Below are positions 43,542 through 52,899 of a DNA stretch of 64,000 nucleotides, piece by piece. The DNA comes from Jeongeupia naejangsanensis. Its GTDB lineage: Bacteria > Pseudomonadota > Gammaproteobacteria > Burkholderiales > Chitinibacteraceae. The notes under the pieces are model-generated. The model had not been told where the DNA came from, made no database searches, and worked only from the letters and a program-made list of their open reading frames with translations. The DNA is taken from positions 124,001 to 188,000 of the forward strand of contig NZ_JAESND010000007.1 in NCBI RefSeq assembly GCF_016865585.1. Direction: 5' to 3'. Made by a program: the position numbers and the translations under genes. Each line of letters begins with the position of its first letter. Within the stretch, counting starts at the first letter, position 1.

Positions 43542-43563
43542 CAATTGCACTGGTTCGGGCGGA

Positions 43564-43989
43564 TCATTTCATTCCGAACAGGGTGACGTCGGCCTTGCCA
43601 TGCCCCTTGCCGCGGGTGTCGTACCAGAAATCAACCCGGCGCACGCTGCGCTTGCCCGCGCCACGCAGGTCGATGATCCGGCTTTCACCGCCCTGGGCGA
43701 TCGCCTGACGAACTTCGATATTGTCACGGCCGCCGTTGTCATAGGTGACGGTCATGTGCTGCATGTTCAGCGGTGCGTCCGAGACGCGGAATTTGAGCCG
43801 GCGGAAATTGTCGTAAGGCCCCTGGACCACAATGGTGTCGTGATCCTGGCCCAGACTGGCGTGGGTGGTGCCCAGCACACGCCAGCTGCCCGGTGCGCCC
43901 GGATTGGGCGAATTGGCGTGGGCACCGGTCGAAACCAGCGCGCCCAGCATCAGCAGCAGGCCGGCGGTACGGCGGATGGATGGCAGCAT
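43564..43989 (-). CDS. Exported protein, probable DUF2541 family
   Basis: A 141-residue precursor with signal peptide ending AHA-NSPNPG. The mature part is a small beta-sandwich by pattern: WRVLGTTHASLGQDHDTIVVQGPYDNFRRLKFRV, then DNIEVRQAIAQGGESRIIDLRGAGKRSVRRVDFWYDT. It resembles E. coli YaaI (DUF2541). Function unknown. The gene stands alone, convergent with DUF2237. Confidence 0.78.
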   Translation of the reverse strand: MLPSIRRTAGLLLMLGALVSTGAHANSPNPGAPGSWRVLGTTHASLGQDHDTIVVQGPYDNFRRLKFRVSDAPLNMQHMTVTYDNGGRDNIEVRQAIAQGGESRIIDLRGAGKRSVRRVDFWYDTRGKGHGKADVTLFGMK

Positions 43990-44117
43990 GGATGTCCCCT
44001 TGTGGTGTCGTTTTTAAGGGGGGCCATTGCACCGTTCCTGCTTGCCGCGGGCAAGCGCAATACGAACTTGACCGCGGCTTTTTACTTCTCTATAGCAACC
44101 AGTTTGAGCGCCGGTCC

Positions 44118-44720
44118 TTACTTCGCCGGTGCGGCCATCAACGGTTTGAGTTGCGTGCCGATCTGTTGCGAAAGCTTGGCCACGAGTCGCCCGTGTGCGG
44201 CGATCAGGCTGTCATAGCCGCCATCCTTGGCCGCCTCGCTGGCACTGAAGCGGCCGCTTTTCACCGGCTTGCCGCTGGCGTCGCTGACACGCCAGAGCGC
44301 ATCGAGCGTGGCCGAGCCGCCCAGAACCGAATCAAAACGCTGGATGTCGATCGCCAGACGGTACTGGGCTTCGGCACCGGCGGCCTGGTTCGGCGTGGCA
44401 ACCTGCGTCCCGAGCTGGCGACCCAACTGGTCGGCCACCGCTGCGGCCAGGTCACTGCGCAGCGGCTGGATCCAGCGTCGCTGATCCTGGATGCGCAGCT
44501 CGCCGGACTGTTGGACGACGAGCTGCGGCCGGTCGACGGCTTCGGGCAGCGTGACCGCGCTGATCGCGACCGGCACGCTGGTGTTGCCGCCCACGGCAGG
44601 TGCATCGGTCAGTGCCGTGCTGCCCAGACTGTAGAAGTACTCCTTCGGTGCGCTGGCGCAGCCGGCAACGACGAGGGCGGTGATCCCGGTGGCGAACAGC
44701 GTTCGGGTAAAGCGGGTCAT
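44118..44720 (-). CDS. pqiC: PqiC-like ABC-type transport auxiliary lipoprotein
   Basis: A 200-residue outer-membrane lipoprotein of the PqiC/YmbA family. Lipobox VAGC with Cys21; then YFYSLGS, VAISAVTLPEAVDRPQLVVQ and WIQPLRSDLAAAVADQL. PqiC forms a periplasmic ring linked to the MCE needle PqiB and the outer membrane. Overlaps the pqiB stop by 4 nt (ATGA). Last gene of pqiA-pqiA-pqiB-pqiC. Confidence 0.92.
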   Translation of the reverse strand: MTRFTRTLFATGITALVVAGCASAPKEYFYSLGSTALTDAPAVGGNTSVPVAISAVTLPEAVDRPQLVVQQSGELRIQDQRRWIQPLRSDLAAAVADQLGRQLGTQVATPNQAAGAEAQYRLAIDIQRFDSVLGGSATLDALWRVSDASGKPVKSGRFSASEAAKDGGYDSLIAAHGRLVAKLSQQIGTQLKPLMAAPAK

Positions 44721-46357
44721 GGTTGGTCCTCCGGTTTGCCGCGCAGCAGCGACTCGGGATGGCGTTCGAGATAATCGGTCAGGCTGCGCAGCGATTCGGC
44801 GGCACGGCTGACTTCCTTGAGGGTGTTGCCCAGATTGGCTTGCAGCGGCGAGCCTTCGGCCAGCACTTGCTGGGCGGTGGCCAGCGTAGCCTTGGCCTGG
44901 GCCAGCGTCTTGCCGGCTTCGACCGCGACTTCGCCATCCAGCCGGTCGATCAGCTTGTCGGTGCGGGTGATGGTGCCGTCGAGGTTCTGCAGCGCCTTGC
45001 GCAGGTCGTTGCTGATGCCTTCGAACGGAATGCTGTCCACCTTCTTCAGAATGCTGGCCGCCGTATTCTGCATGTCGCCAAAGCTGCCCGGCGTGGTCGG
45101 GATCGCCACCAGTTCGGTGTTCCAGTCGACCTTGGCTTTTTTGGCACTCGGGAAGAAGTCGAGGGCGACGTAAAGCTGCCCGGTCAGAAGGTTGCCGGTG
45201 CGCAACTGTGCGCGCAGGCCATGTTCGACAAAGGCATCGATGATCTTGTGGTGAGCAGCGCCGTTCTCGTCGAGCGGATTGCCGGTGCCCTTGCGGTAGC
45301 GGGCCTTGAGCCGGTTCGGGTAGATCAGCACTTCGACCGGGAACAGCAGGTTCTTGGCCTTGCGGTCGTACTCGAGGCTGATCGACTTGACCTCGCCGAC
45401 CACGATGCCGCGGAAGTCGACCGGCGCACCGATCGACAGGCCGCGCAGGCTTTCCTGGAAATACATCACGAAAGTCTGGGCATCGGCCTCCGGCGTTTTC
45501 ATCGCCAGCACCTGATCCGGGAACAGCTTGAACGCGGCATTTTCCGGCGCACGTGCCGTGCTGCTGGCGTCGTCCGGCTCCTGGAAGGCAATCCCGCCGG
45601 CGACGATGCTCGCCAGCGATTCGGTCCGGACCCGGAAGCCGTTGGCGTCGAGGCTGACGTCGAGGCCGCTGGCCTGCCAGAAGCGGCTTTGCAGCGTCAC
45701 GTACTTGTCGTACGGCGCGTTGACGAAGACCGCCATCGAGACGCCCTTGCCGTTGTCGTTGAGCTTGTAGCCGGTCACCTGACCGACCAGGATGCGGCGG
45801 TAATAGATCGGTGAACCCACATCGAGCGAGCCGATTTCATTGGTGTTGAGCACGAATTGCCGTCCCGGCAGACCCGAGGTGACGATGGGCGGGGTTTCCA
45901 GTCCGGTGTAGTGCCGCTGGTTGTCCGGGCTCTTGCCGATGTCCATGCCGATGTAGGCCCCCGACAGCAGGGTGTCGAGCCCCGAGACGCCGCCGGCGCC
46001 CACGCGGGGGCGGACGACCCAGAACCGGGTGTCCTTGACCAGCATGCCGTCGGTGTCCTTGGCCATCTGCGCGGTGGCGACCACCGACTTGCGGTCGGGG
46101 GCGAGGGCAACGCTCTTGATGACGCCGATGTCGACGTCCTTGTACTTGAGCTTGGTCTTGCCGGCTTCGATGCCTTCGGCAGAGCGGAAACTGATGGTGA
46201 TCTCGGGACCGCGATCCATCACGGTCTTGACCGCCAGCCAGCCGCCGACCAGCGCTGCGATGATCGGAATGATCCACACCAGCTGCAGCGTGCGCTTTTT
46301 GGGCGGGTCTTCCTTGGCCTGCGGCAGCTCGCCTTGCGGGTCAGTGGTTTGCGTCAT
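44717..46357 (-). CDS. pqiB: PqiB-like MCE-domain intermembrane lipid transport protein
   Basis: A 546-residue protein with one N-terminal membrane anchor (LQLVWIIPIIAALVGGWLAV) and three MCE domains: ITISFRSAEGIEAGKTKLKYKDVDIG, then ETPPIVTSGLPGRQFVLN and FVMYFQESLRGLSIGAPVDFRG. A C-terminal helix (about 440-546) builds the syringe-like needle seen in PqiB. It spans the periplasm and moves phospholipids between membranes. It overlaps the PqiA-like gene by 17 nt. Confidence 0.95.
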   Translation of the reverse strand: MTQTTDPQGELPQAKEDPPKKRTLQLVWIIPIIAALVGGWLAVKTVMDRGPEITISFRSAEGIEAGKTKLKYKDVDIGVIKSVALAPDRKSVVATAQMAKDTDGMLVKDTRFWVVRPRVGAGGVSGLDTLLSGAYIGMDIGKSPDNQRHYTGLETPPIVTSGLPGRQFVLNTNEIGSLDVGSPIYYRRILVGQVTGYKLNDNGKGVSMAVFVNAPYDKYVTLQSRFWQASGLDVSLDANGFRVRTESLASIVAGGIAFQEPDDASSTARAPENAAFKLFPDQVLAMKTPEADAQTFVMYFQESLRGLSIGAPVDFRGIVVGEVKSISLEYDRKAKNLLFPVEVLIYPNRLKARYRKGTGNPLDENGAAHHKIIDAFVEHGLRAQLRTGNLLTGQLYVALDFFPSAKKAKVDWNTELVAIPTTPGSFGDMQNTAASILKKVDSIPFEGISNDLRKALQNLDGTITRTDKLIDRLDGEVAVEAGKTLAQAKATLATAQQVLAEGSPLQANLGNTLKEVSRAAESLRSLTDYLERHPESLLRGKPEDQP

Positions 46358-46985
46358 GGGTTTCTCCTGGTATTTCTTGTTCTTCGTCGACCGGATCCCA
46401 GATCAGCCGGGGGTCGAAGCTCATGGCCGACAGCATCGTCAGCACGACGACAATGGCAAAGGCAACGGCGGCGGGGCCGGCGGCAATCGATGCGAGTGAC
46501 TGCACTTGGACCAGCGCGGCGAGGATGGTGACGACGTAGATGTCGAGCATCGACCATCGGCCGACGAATTCGACCAGACGGTACAGTCTGGTGCGCTGTT
46601 GCGGTGCCCAGCGCGAGCGGCGCTGGCAGGTGATCAGCAGCAGCAGGATGGCGATCATCTTCAGCAGCGGCACCATGATGCTGGCAAAGAACACCAGTGC
46701 CGCGATCGGCCAGTCGCCGGAGGTCCACAGGTAGACGACGCCGCTGAGGATTGTGTCGGACTGGGTACCGACGATCGAACCGGTAATCATCATCGGCAGG
46801 GTATTGGCCGGGATGTAGAGGATCATCGCCGCGATCAGCAAGGCCCAGGTCTTGGCCAGACTGCCGGGTTTGCGAAAGTGCAGCGCGCCGCCGCAGCGCG
46901 GGCAATGGCCATGTTCATGGGGCAGGCGCGCGAGCAGGCCGCAATCGTGGCAGCCGGCCAGGCGCATCTGGCGGGCGGTGGTCAT
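46341..46985 (-). CDS. pqiA: PqiA-like membrane protein, second half-gene
   Basis: A 214-residue inner-membrane protein. Zinc-ribbon-like N-terminus: CHDCGL and CPRCGG (residues about 12-33), then four hydrophobic helices from about 48 to 195. NTLPMMITGSIVGTQSDTILSGVVYL and WSMLDIYVV are PqiA blocks. In E. coli PqiA these belong to a single 417-residue two-repeat protein; here each repeat is a separate gene. Overlaps pqiB by 17 nt and the first half-gene by 4 nt. Confidence 0.92.
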   Translation of the reverse strand: MTTARQMRLAGCHDCGLLARLPHEHGHCPRCGGALHFRKPGSLAKTWALLIAAMILYIPANTLPMMITGSIVGTQSDTILSGVVYLWTSGDWPIAALVFFASIMVPLLKMIAILLLLITCQRRSRWAPQQRTRLYRLVEFVGRWSMLDIYVVTILAALVQVQSLASIAAGPAAVAFAIVVVLTMLSAMSFDPRLIWDPVDEEQEIPGETHDANH

Positions 46986-47620
46986 GACAGCTGCTCCAGT
47001 CGTCGCCAGATCTGGTCCGGGTGCAGGGTGCCCATCATCGCGGCCATCAAGGGGATCAGCAGCATCAGCGCCCAGAGCGAGGGGCCGGGGATGACCGCCG
47101 CGTAGGCCATCAGCTTGACGATCGAGACCAGGATGCCGAGCAGGTAAACCTCGATCATTCCCCAGGGCCGGGACAGGTGCAGCAGCCGCAACAGCTCGGC
47201 TGCACCGGGCGGGCGATAGCCCAGCTGCAGCGGAGTCAGCAGGTAGACGAGCAGCAGCATCGTCAGCGTGGGCACGACCAGCGTGGTCAGCGCGACCATG
47301 ATCGCCACCACCGGCACATGGGTGGTCCACAGGTGGGCGATGGCGCCGAGCATGCTGGTCGACAGCACGTTGCCCTGCATGTCGATCGCGACGATCGGGA
47401 AGGCATTGGCGACGATGAACAGCAGTAGCGACGCCGTCGTCAGCGCCAGCGTGCGGTTCAGGGCATCGGGGTGGTAGCGGTAAACGACTGCGCCGCAGCG
47501 GCAGCAGCGAACAATGCGCGAGGCTGGCGGGTAGCGCAGCTGCTGGAGTTGATCGCATTCGTGGCAGGCGACCAGCTCCTGGGTCTGGGTGACCGGATCG
47601 CGGTCATCAGGCACTGGCAA
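46982..47620 (-). CDS. pqiA: PqiA-like membrane protein, first half-gene
   Basis: A 212-residue inner-membrane protein, paralogue of the next gene: CHECDQ and CCRCGA (Cys pairs), then NAFPIVAIDMQGNVLSTSM and a helix set, with RPWGMIEVYLLGILVSIVK. The start is TTG, chosen because GGAG lies 7 nt upstream and it puts the Cys pairs near the N-terminus; the longer frame from 47692 has no ribosome site. Coupled to the second half-gene by ATGA. Confidence 0.88.
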   Translation of the reverse strand: MPVPDDRDPVTQTQELVACHECDQLQQLRYPPASRIVRCCRCGAVVYRYHPDALNRTLALTTASLLLFIVANAFPIVAIDMQGNVLSTSMLGAIAHLWTTHVPVVAIMVALTTLVVPTLTMLLLVYLLTPLQLGYRPPGAAELLRLLHLSRPWGMIEVYLLGILVSIVKLMAYAAVIPGPSLWALMLLIPLMAAMMGTLHPDQIWRRLEQLS

Positions 47621-47720
47621 CGGGCATCTCCAAATCAGAGTAAGCGGTTTGCGAGAGGGTATGCCGGTGGAATCGGACTTTGGTGTAAGCATAACCGATG
47701 CATGCTACGAGTGATGCAAC

Positions 47721-47750
47721 AAAAAGCCCGGCTGACGCCGGGCTGTTTTT
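47721..47750 (-). terminator. metQ terminator
   Basis: AGCCCGGC-GTCA-GCCGGGCT followed by TTTTG on the minus strand, 24 nt past metQ. Confidence 0.92.
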
Positions 47751-47767
47751 ACGCTAGGAGCCTGGCA

Positions 47768-48541
47768 TTAAAACGCCGGCACCACGGCGCCCTTGTACTT
47801 GTCGAGGATGAACTTCTTGGTGGCCGGGCTGGTCAGTGCGGCCGACAGCTTCTTCAGCGCGGCGCTGTCCTTGTTGTCCGGGCGGGCAACGAGGATGTTC
47901 ACGTACGGCGACTGGCTGCCTTCGATCGCCAGCGCATCCTTGGTCGGGTTCAGCTTGGCTTCGAGTGCGTAGTTGGTGTTGATCAGGGCGATGTCGACCT
48001 GGTTCAGCACGCGCGGCAGCATGGCGGCTTCGAGTTCCTTGATCTTCAGCTTCTTCGGGTTCTGCACGATGTCACGCTGGGTGGCGGACAGGTTCGACGA
48101 ATCCTTCAGCTTGATCAGGCCGGCCTTTTCCAGCAACAGCAGCGCGCGGCCGCCGTTGGTGGCGTCGTTCGGGATCGCCACGGTGGCGCCTTCCTTCAGG
48201 TCGGCCAGTTTCTTGAGCTTGGTCGAGTAGATGCCGAACGGCTCGATGTGCACGCCGACCACGGTCACGAGGTTGGTGCCCTTGCCCTTGTTGAATTCGT
48301 CCAGATACGGCTTGTGCTGGAAGAAGTTGGCGTCGAGCTTCTTCTCGGCGACCTGCACGTTCGGCTGCACGTAGTCGGTGAACACCTTGACGTCGAGCTC
48401 GACGCCTTCCTTGGCGAGCTGCGGCTTCACGAACTCGAGGATCTCGGCGTGCGGCACGGCGGTTGCGCCGACGACGAGCTTGTCGGCTGCGGTGGCGTTC
48501 AGTGCCACGGCGGCAGCGATCAGAGCGAGGATCTTTTTCAT
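47768..48541 (-). CDS. metQ: MetQ/NlpA-type methionine-binding protein
   Basis: A 257-residue substrate-binding protein for D/L-methionine import. Blocks: VVGATAVPHAEILEFVKPQLAKEGVEL, ANFFQHKPYLDEFNK, VAIPNDATNGGRALLLLEKAGLI, LPRVLNQVDIALINTNYALEA and SPYVNILVARPDN, all typical. The signal peptide (MKKILALIAAAVALNATA) has no lipobox Cys, so unlike E. coli MetQ it should be a soluble periplasmic protein. Third gene of metN-metI-metQ, 63 nt after metI, then a strong terminator. Confidence 0.95.
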   Translation of the reverse strand: MKKILALIAAAVALNATAADKLVVGATAVPHAEILEFVKPQLAKEGVELDVKVFTDYVQPNVQVAEKKLDANFFQHKPYLDEFNKGKGTNLVTVVGVHIEPFGIYSTKLKKLADLKEGATVAIPNDATNGGRALLLLEKAGLIKLKDSSNLSATQRDIVQNPKKLKIKELEAAMLPRVLNQVDIALINTNYALEAKLNPTKDALAIEGSQSPYVNILVARPDNKDSAALKKLSAALTSPATKKFILDKYKGAVVPAF

Positions 48542-48604
48542 TGCTTTCTCTCCTTGTGGGACTTTCGATGAGCCGGGCGCATCCGGATGGGGAGGCCCGA
48601 CGGT

Positions 48605-49273
48605 TTACTTGCGGGAAAAATGGGTGACCAGACGGTCGCCGGCCATCTGCAGCGCCTGGACCAGCACCAGCAGCAGGATGACGGTGACGACCATCACGTC
48701 GGTCTGGAAGCGCTGATAGCCATTGCGGACGGCAAGGTCGCCAAGGCCACCGCCGCCGACGAGGCCGGACATGGCCGAGTACGACACCAGCGTGATCGCG
48801 GTGACCGTTGCAGCGGCGAGGATGCCGGGCAGGGCTTCGGGCAGCAGCGCGCCGAACACGATCTGCCGTGTCGTCGCGCCCATGGCCTGCGTGGCTTCGA
48901 TGATGCCGCGGTCGACTTCGCGCAGTGCGGTCTCGACCAGACGGGCAAAGAACGGCGTCGCGCCGACGACCAGCGGCGGCACCACGCCGGCCACGCCGAA
49001 CGACGTACCGGTGATCAGCGTGGTCAGCGGGATCATCACGATCAGCAGGATCACGAAGGGCACCGACCGCAGCACGTTGACGACGAAGGACAGCAGGCCG
49101 TAGACCACCGGTTGCGACAACAGCTGGCGCTTGCCGGTCAGGAACAGCAGCACGCCGAGCGGCAGGCCGAGTACCAGCGTGAACAGCAAGGACCAGCCGA
49201 GCATCGAGAACGTGTCATGACAGGCTTGCCACAGGTCGATCCAGTCGACGTTGGGGAGCAGGGTTTCAAGCAT
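48605..49273 (-). CDS. metI: Methionine ABC transporter permease MetI
   Basis: A 222-residue five-helix permease. The EAA loop that contacts MetN is visible: [50 protein letters not shown] and [21 protein letters not shown] are family blocks. It overlaps the metN stop by 8 nt, showing coupling. Confidence 0.96.
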   Translation of the reverse strand: MLETLLPNVDWIDLWQACHDTFSMLGWSLLFTLVLGLPLGVLLFLTGKRQLLSQPVVYGLLSFVVNVLRSVPFVILLIVMIPLTTLITGTSFGVAGVVPPLVVGATPFFARLVETALREVDRGIIEATQAMGATTRQIVFGALLPEALPGILAAATVTAITLVSYSAMSGLVGGGGLGDLAVRNGYQRFQTDVMVVTVILLLVLVQALQMAGDRLVTHFSRK

Positions 49274-50288
49274 CGCGCAGTGCCTCGACGGTCAGTCCTT
49301 CGGATTCGAATCGGGCCAGCGCGGCATCAATGTCGCCGCCGGTCAGGGCCAGCGTCAGCTGGCCGTACGGCGTGTCCTTGATCCGGTCGATCCGGCCGGC
49401 GAGGATGGAGAAATCGACGCCACAATCGCGGGCGACCTTGCCGAGCACCGGCTCGTACGTTGCTTCGCCACGGAACGTCAGCCGGACGATGCGGCCGGGC
49501 ACGTGGGCGAAATCGTCGTTCTGTTCGTTTTCGTCGACGTGTTCGGATTCCTGCACGAAGCGCTTGGTGGTGATGTGCTTCGGATGCAGGAAAACGTCGG
49601 CAACCGGGCCGTGCTCGACGATCTTGCCGCCGTCGAGCACCGCGACGCGATCGCAGATCGTCCGGATCACGTCCATCTCGTGCGTGATCAGCACGATGGT
49701 CAGGCCGAGTTCGCGGTTGATTTCGGCCAAGAGCCGCAGCACCGATTGCGTCGTTTGCGGGTCGAGCGCACTGGTGGCTTCGTCGCACAGCAGGATTTTC
49801 GGCTCGGTCGCCAGCGCGCGGGCGATACCGACGCGCTGTTTCTGGCCACCGGAAAGCTGGCTCGGATACTTGCTCGCGTGCTCGGACAGGCCGACGCGCG
49901 CCAGCAGCTCCGCGACGCGGGCATCGGTTTCGGCGCGGCTTTTCTTGCCGGCAAGCCTGAGCGGGAAGGCCACGTTGTCGGCGACGGTCTTGCTCGACAG
50001 CAGGTTGAAGTGCTGGAAGATCATGCCGATGCGGCGGCGCAGTGCCCGCAATGCATCGTCATCGAAACGGGTGATGTCGTCACCGTCGATCAGCAGCTCG
50101 CCACCGCTGGGGCGCTCGAGCAGGTTGATCAGGCGGACCAGCGTGGATTTGCCGGCGCCGGAGTGGCCGATCATGCCGAAAATTTCACCGGGATTGATCG
50201 TCAGGTCGATGCCCGACAGTGCCGGGATGTCTTGTCCGCTGACGCGATAGGACTTGTGGATGTTCTTGAACTGGATCGTGGTGGTCAC
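49266..50288 (-). CDS. metN: Methionine ABC transporter ATP-binding protein MetN
   Basis: A 340-residue ATPase. Walker [10 protein letters not shown] (38-46), ABC signature LSGGQKQRV, Walker [14 protein letters not shown], and the H-loop [11 protein letters not shown]-terminal NIL domain (about 262-340; [29 protein letters not shown]) binds methionine and gives feedback inhibition of import. First gene of the operon. No SAM riboswitch or MetJ box was recognised in the 170-nt leader. Confidence 0.97.
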   Translation of the reverse strand: MTTTIQFKNIHKSYRVSGQDIPALSGIDLTINPGEIFGMIGHSGAGKSTLVRLINLLERPSGGELLIDGDDITRFDDDALRALRRRIGMIFQHFNLLSSKTVADNVAFPLRLAGKKSRAETDARVAELLARVGLSEHASKYPSQLSGGQKQRVGIARALATEPKILLCDEATSALDPQTTQSVLRLLAEINRELGLTIVLITHEMDVIRTICDRVAVLDGGKIVEHGPVADVFLHPKHITTKRFVQESEHVDENEQNDDFAHVPGRIVRLTFRGEATYEPVLGKVARDCGVDFSILAGRIDRIKDTPYGQLTLALTGGDIDAALARFESEGLTVEALRDA

Positions 50289-50459
50289 AAAGCAACCTTG
50301 TGGGCGCGTGCGGTCTTGGGTGTCTCGGCTTTTAGCCGCAAGGGCGGTATTTTAGCCAAGCGCTATATAACGGCAAAATCTTTCTGGAGATAAACAAATC
50401 TCACAAGGGAATTATGCACTTCGGTTGTAATCCGGGCCGAGGCTGGCAGTCCTGCCGGA

Positions 50460-51017
50460 CTAACGGTTGCGGCGCCAGCGGTGGCGCAGGACTGCGACGA
50501 GCAGTGCCGCACCAATGACACTGATCACGGCAATGGCTTCATAGTGGCTGGCGCCGGCGAACAGCCACTGTACGGACTGGCCGAAGGCGTAGCCGGCGCC
50601 GCCGACGACGGTGGCCCACAGCGCCGCCCCCAACAGATTCAGCACGACAAAGCGGCGGATCGGGATGCCGCTGCTGCCGATCATGATCGGGCCGACGATG
50701 CGCAGGCCGTACATGAAGCGGATGCCGATGATCAGGCCCGAATGATAACGGCGAAGCAGCGCGCTGACGCGCTCGGCCGCCGGCTGCCAGCGCGGAAAAC
50801 GGGCGATCAGCTGCGGGCCGAAGCGGTGGCCGAGCAGGAAGAAGACCTGATCGCCGAGCGTGCCGCCGCACAGCGCCGTCAGCAGCACCAGCGGCAACGA
50901 TAGATAACCTTCGTGCGCGGCAAAGCCGGCGAGGATCAGCACCGTTTCGCCTTCGAACAGGCATCCGATGAACACGGCGAGATAGCCGTATTCGGACAGC
51001 AACTGGGCAATCGACAT
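50460..51017 (-). CDS. DedA family membrane protein
   Basis: A 185-residue inner-membrane protein of the DedA/SNARE-associated family. Blocks: YGYLAVFIGCLFEGETVLILAGFAA, GGTLGDQVFFLLGHRFG, RYHSGLIIGIRFMYGLRIVGPIMIGSS and WATVVGGAGYAFG. DedA proteins take part in undecaprenyl-phosphate or phospholipid flipping. The start (MSIAQLL) has AAGG 8 nt upstream; the longer frame is not supported. Confidence 0.93.
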   Translation of the reverse strand: MSIAQLLSEYGYLAVFIGCLFEGETVLILAGFAAHEGYLSLPLVLLTALCGGTLGDQVFFLLGHRFGPQLIARFPRWQPAAERVSALLRRYHSGLIIGIRFMYGLRIVGPIMIGSSGIPIRRFVVLNLLGAALWATVVGGAGYAFGQSVQWLFAGASHYEAIAVISVIGAALLVAVLRHRWRRNR

Positions 51018-51203
51018 CCGAAGGCCTTGAACCGGAAACCGAGATGCTGTCAGCGTAGATTGCCGTGGCAAAGGGCGCTGAGGCTTGCATCGGCGGGGGC
51101 ACACAAGGCGGCGGACTGAGGCCGGTAATCCGGCATGCTCGCGGCCAGTGCTTTATCGCGTTAAAATAACGGGTTACCCGTCACCTGAAATCTGGAACCG
51201 GCA

Positions 51204-52793
51204 ATGGATCAAGCCCTGGACAAAATCCTCATCCTCGACTTCGGCTCGCAAGTCTCCCAGCTGATCGCACGGCGCGTGCGCGAAGCCCATGTGTACTGCG
51301 AACTGCACCCGTTCGACATGTCGATCGACGACATTCGTGCGTTCAACCCGAAGGGGATCATTCTGTCCGGCGGCCCGAACTCGGTGTACGAGAGCGACTA
51401 TCAGGCCGACCCGAAGCTATTCGAACTCGGTGTGCCGGTGCTCGGCATCTGTTACGGCATGCAGTGGATGGCGCAGGAACTGGGTGGCAAGGTGGAAGGG
51501 GGCGACAAGCGCGAATTCGGCTACGCCGAAATCCGCGCCCGCAATCATTCGCAGCTGTTCAACGGCCTGCAGGATCGCACCAACGCCGAAGGCCACGGCC
51601 TCTTGGACGTGTGGATGAGCCATGGCGACAAGGTCACCGCCTTGCCGGCCGGCTTCCAGATGATCGCCGAAACGCCGTCGTGCCCGTACGCGGCGATGGC
51701 TGACGAAACGCGCCACTTCTACGGCGTGCAGTTCCACCCTGAAGTGACGCATACCAAGCGCGGTACCGACATGCTGCACCGCTTCGTGCTCGGTATCGTC
51801 GGCGCACAGCCCAGCTGGACCATGCCGAACTACATCGACGAGGCGGTGAAAAAAATCCGCGAGCAGGTCGGCAATGACGAAGTGATTCTGGGCCTGTCCG
51901 GCGGCGTCGATTCCAGCGTTGCAGCCGCGCTGATTCACCGCGCGATCGGCAGCCAGCTGACCTGCGTGTTCGTCGATCATGGCCTGCTGCGCCTGAACGA
52001 AGGCGATATGGTGATGGACATGTTCGCCCGCGGTCTGGGCGTGAAGGTGATCCGTGTCGATGCCCGCGATCAGTTCATGGGCCATCTGGCCGGCGTGACC
52101 GATCCGGAAGCCAAGCGCAAGATCATCGGCCGCGAATTCGTCGAAGTCTTCCAGGCCGAAGCCCAGAAGCTGCCGGCCGCCAAATGGCTGGCGCAGGGCA
52201 CGATCTACCCGGACGTGATCGAATCGGCTGGCGCCAAGACCAAGAAGGCGCACGCGATCAAGAGCCACCACAACGTGGGCGGTCTGCCGGAAACGCTGAA
52301 CCTCCAGTTGCTCGAACCGCTGCGCGACCTGTTCAAGGACGAAGTACGCGAACTGGGTGTCGCGCTGGGTCTCTCGCACGAGATGGTCTACCGCCACCCA
52401 TTCCCGGGCCCGGGTCTGGGCGTGCGCATCCTCGGTGAAGTGAAGGCCGAATATGCCGAGCTGCTGCAACGTGCCGACGCCATCTTCATCGAAGAGCTGC
52501 GCAACACCGTCGACGAACACAGCGGCAAGACCTGGTACGACCTGACCTCGCAAGCCTTTGCCGTGTTCCTGCCGGTGAAGTCGGTCGGCGTGATGGGCGA
52601 CGGCCGTACCTACGAATGGGTGGTGGCGCTGCGCGCCGTGGTCACCAGCGACTTCATGACCGCGCACTGGGCCGAGCTGCCGTACAGCCTGCTGGGCCGC
52701 GTGTCGAACCGCATCATCAACGAAGTCCGTGGCCTGAACCGCGTGGTGTACGACGTGAGCGGCAAGCCGCCGGCAACGATCGAGTGGGAATAA
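51204..52793 (+). CDS. guaA: GMP synthase (glutamine-hydrolysing)
   Basis: A 529-residue enzyme converting XMP to GMP. N-terminal class I glutaminase domain (ILDFGSQ at 10-16, nucleophile Cys83 in GICYGMQ, catalytic His in FHPEVTHT at about 181), then the ATP-pyrophosphatase domain with PP-loop LSGGVDSS at about 231, and a C-terminal dimerisation domain ending PPATIEWE. Full length. No guaB lies upstream in the window. A good terminator follows 20 nt past the stop. Confidence 0.98.
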   Translation: MDQALDKILILDFGSQVSQLIARRVREAHVYCELHPFDMSIDDIRAFNPKGIILSGGPNSVYESDYQADPKLFELGVPVLGICYGMQWMAQELGGKVEGGDKREFGYAEIRARNHSQLFNGLQDRTNAEGHGLLDVWMSHGDKVTALPAGFQMIAETPSCPYAAMADETRHFYGVQFHPEVTHTKRGTDMLHRFVLGIVGAQPSWTMPNYIDEAVKKIREQVGNDEVILGLSGGVDSSVAAALIHRAIGSQLTCVFVDHGLLRLNEGDMVMDMFARGLGVKVIRVDARDQFMGHLAGVTDPEAKRKIIGREFVEVFQAEAQKLPAAKWLAQGTIYPDVIESAGAKTKKAHAIKSHHNVGGLPETLNLQLLEPLRDLFKDEVRELGVALGLSHEMVYRHPFPGPGLGVRILGEVKAEYAELLQRADAIFIEELRNTVDEHSGKTWYDLTSQAFAVFLPVKSVGVMGDGRTYEWVVALRAVVTSDFMTAHWAELPYSLLGRVSNRIINEVRGLNRVVYDVSGKPPATIEWE

Positions 52794-52813
52794 GGCTGAA
52801 AGGCCGTCACCCG

Positions 52814-52839
52814 AAAGCCCGCCGCATGGCGGGCTTTTT
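52814..52839 (+). terminator. guaA terminator
   Basis: AAAGCCCGCC-GCAT-GGCGGGCTTTTT, starting 21 nt past guaA. Confidence 0.92.
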
Positions 52840-52899
52840 CATTGTGCGTTACCCGCACGTTGTGCCGATGTACGGATACATCCCCTCGTGATCCGTCGG

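Noticed and set aside
50289-50459. Possible SAM riboswitch or MetJ box upstream of metN
   Set aside because: No conserved stem pattern and no AGACGTCT-like repeats were seen in the leader.
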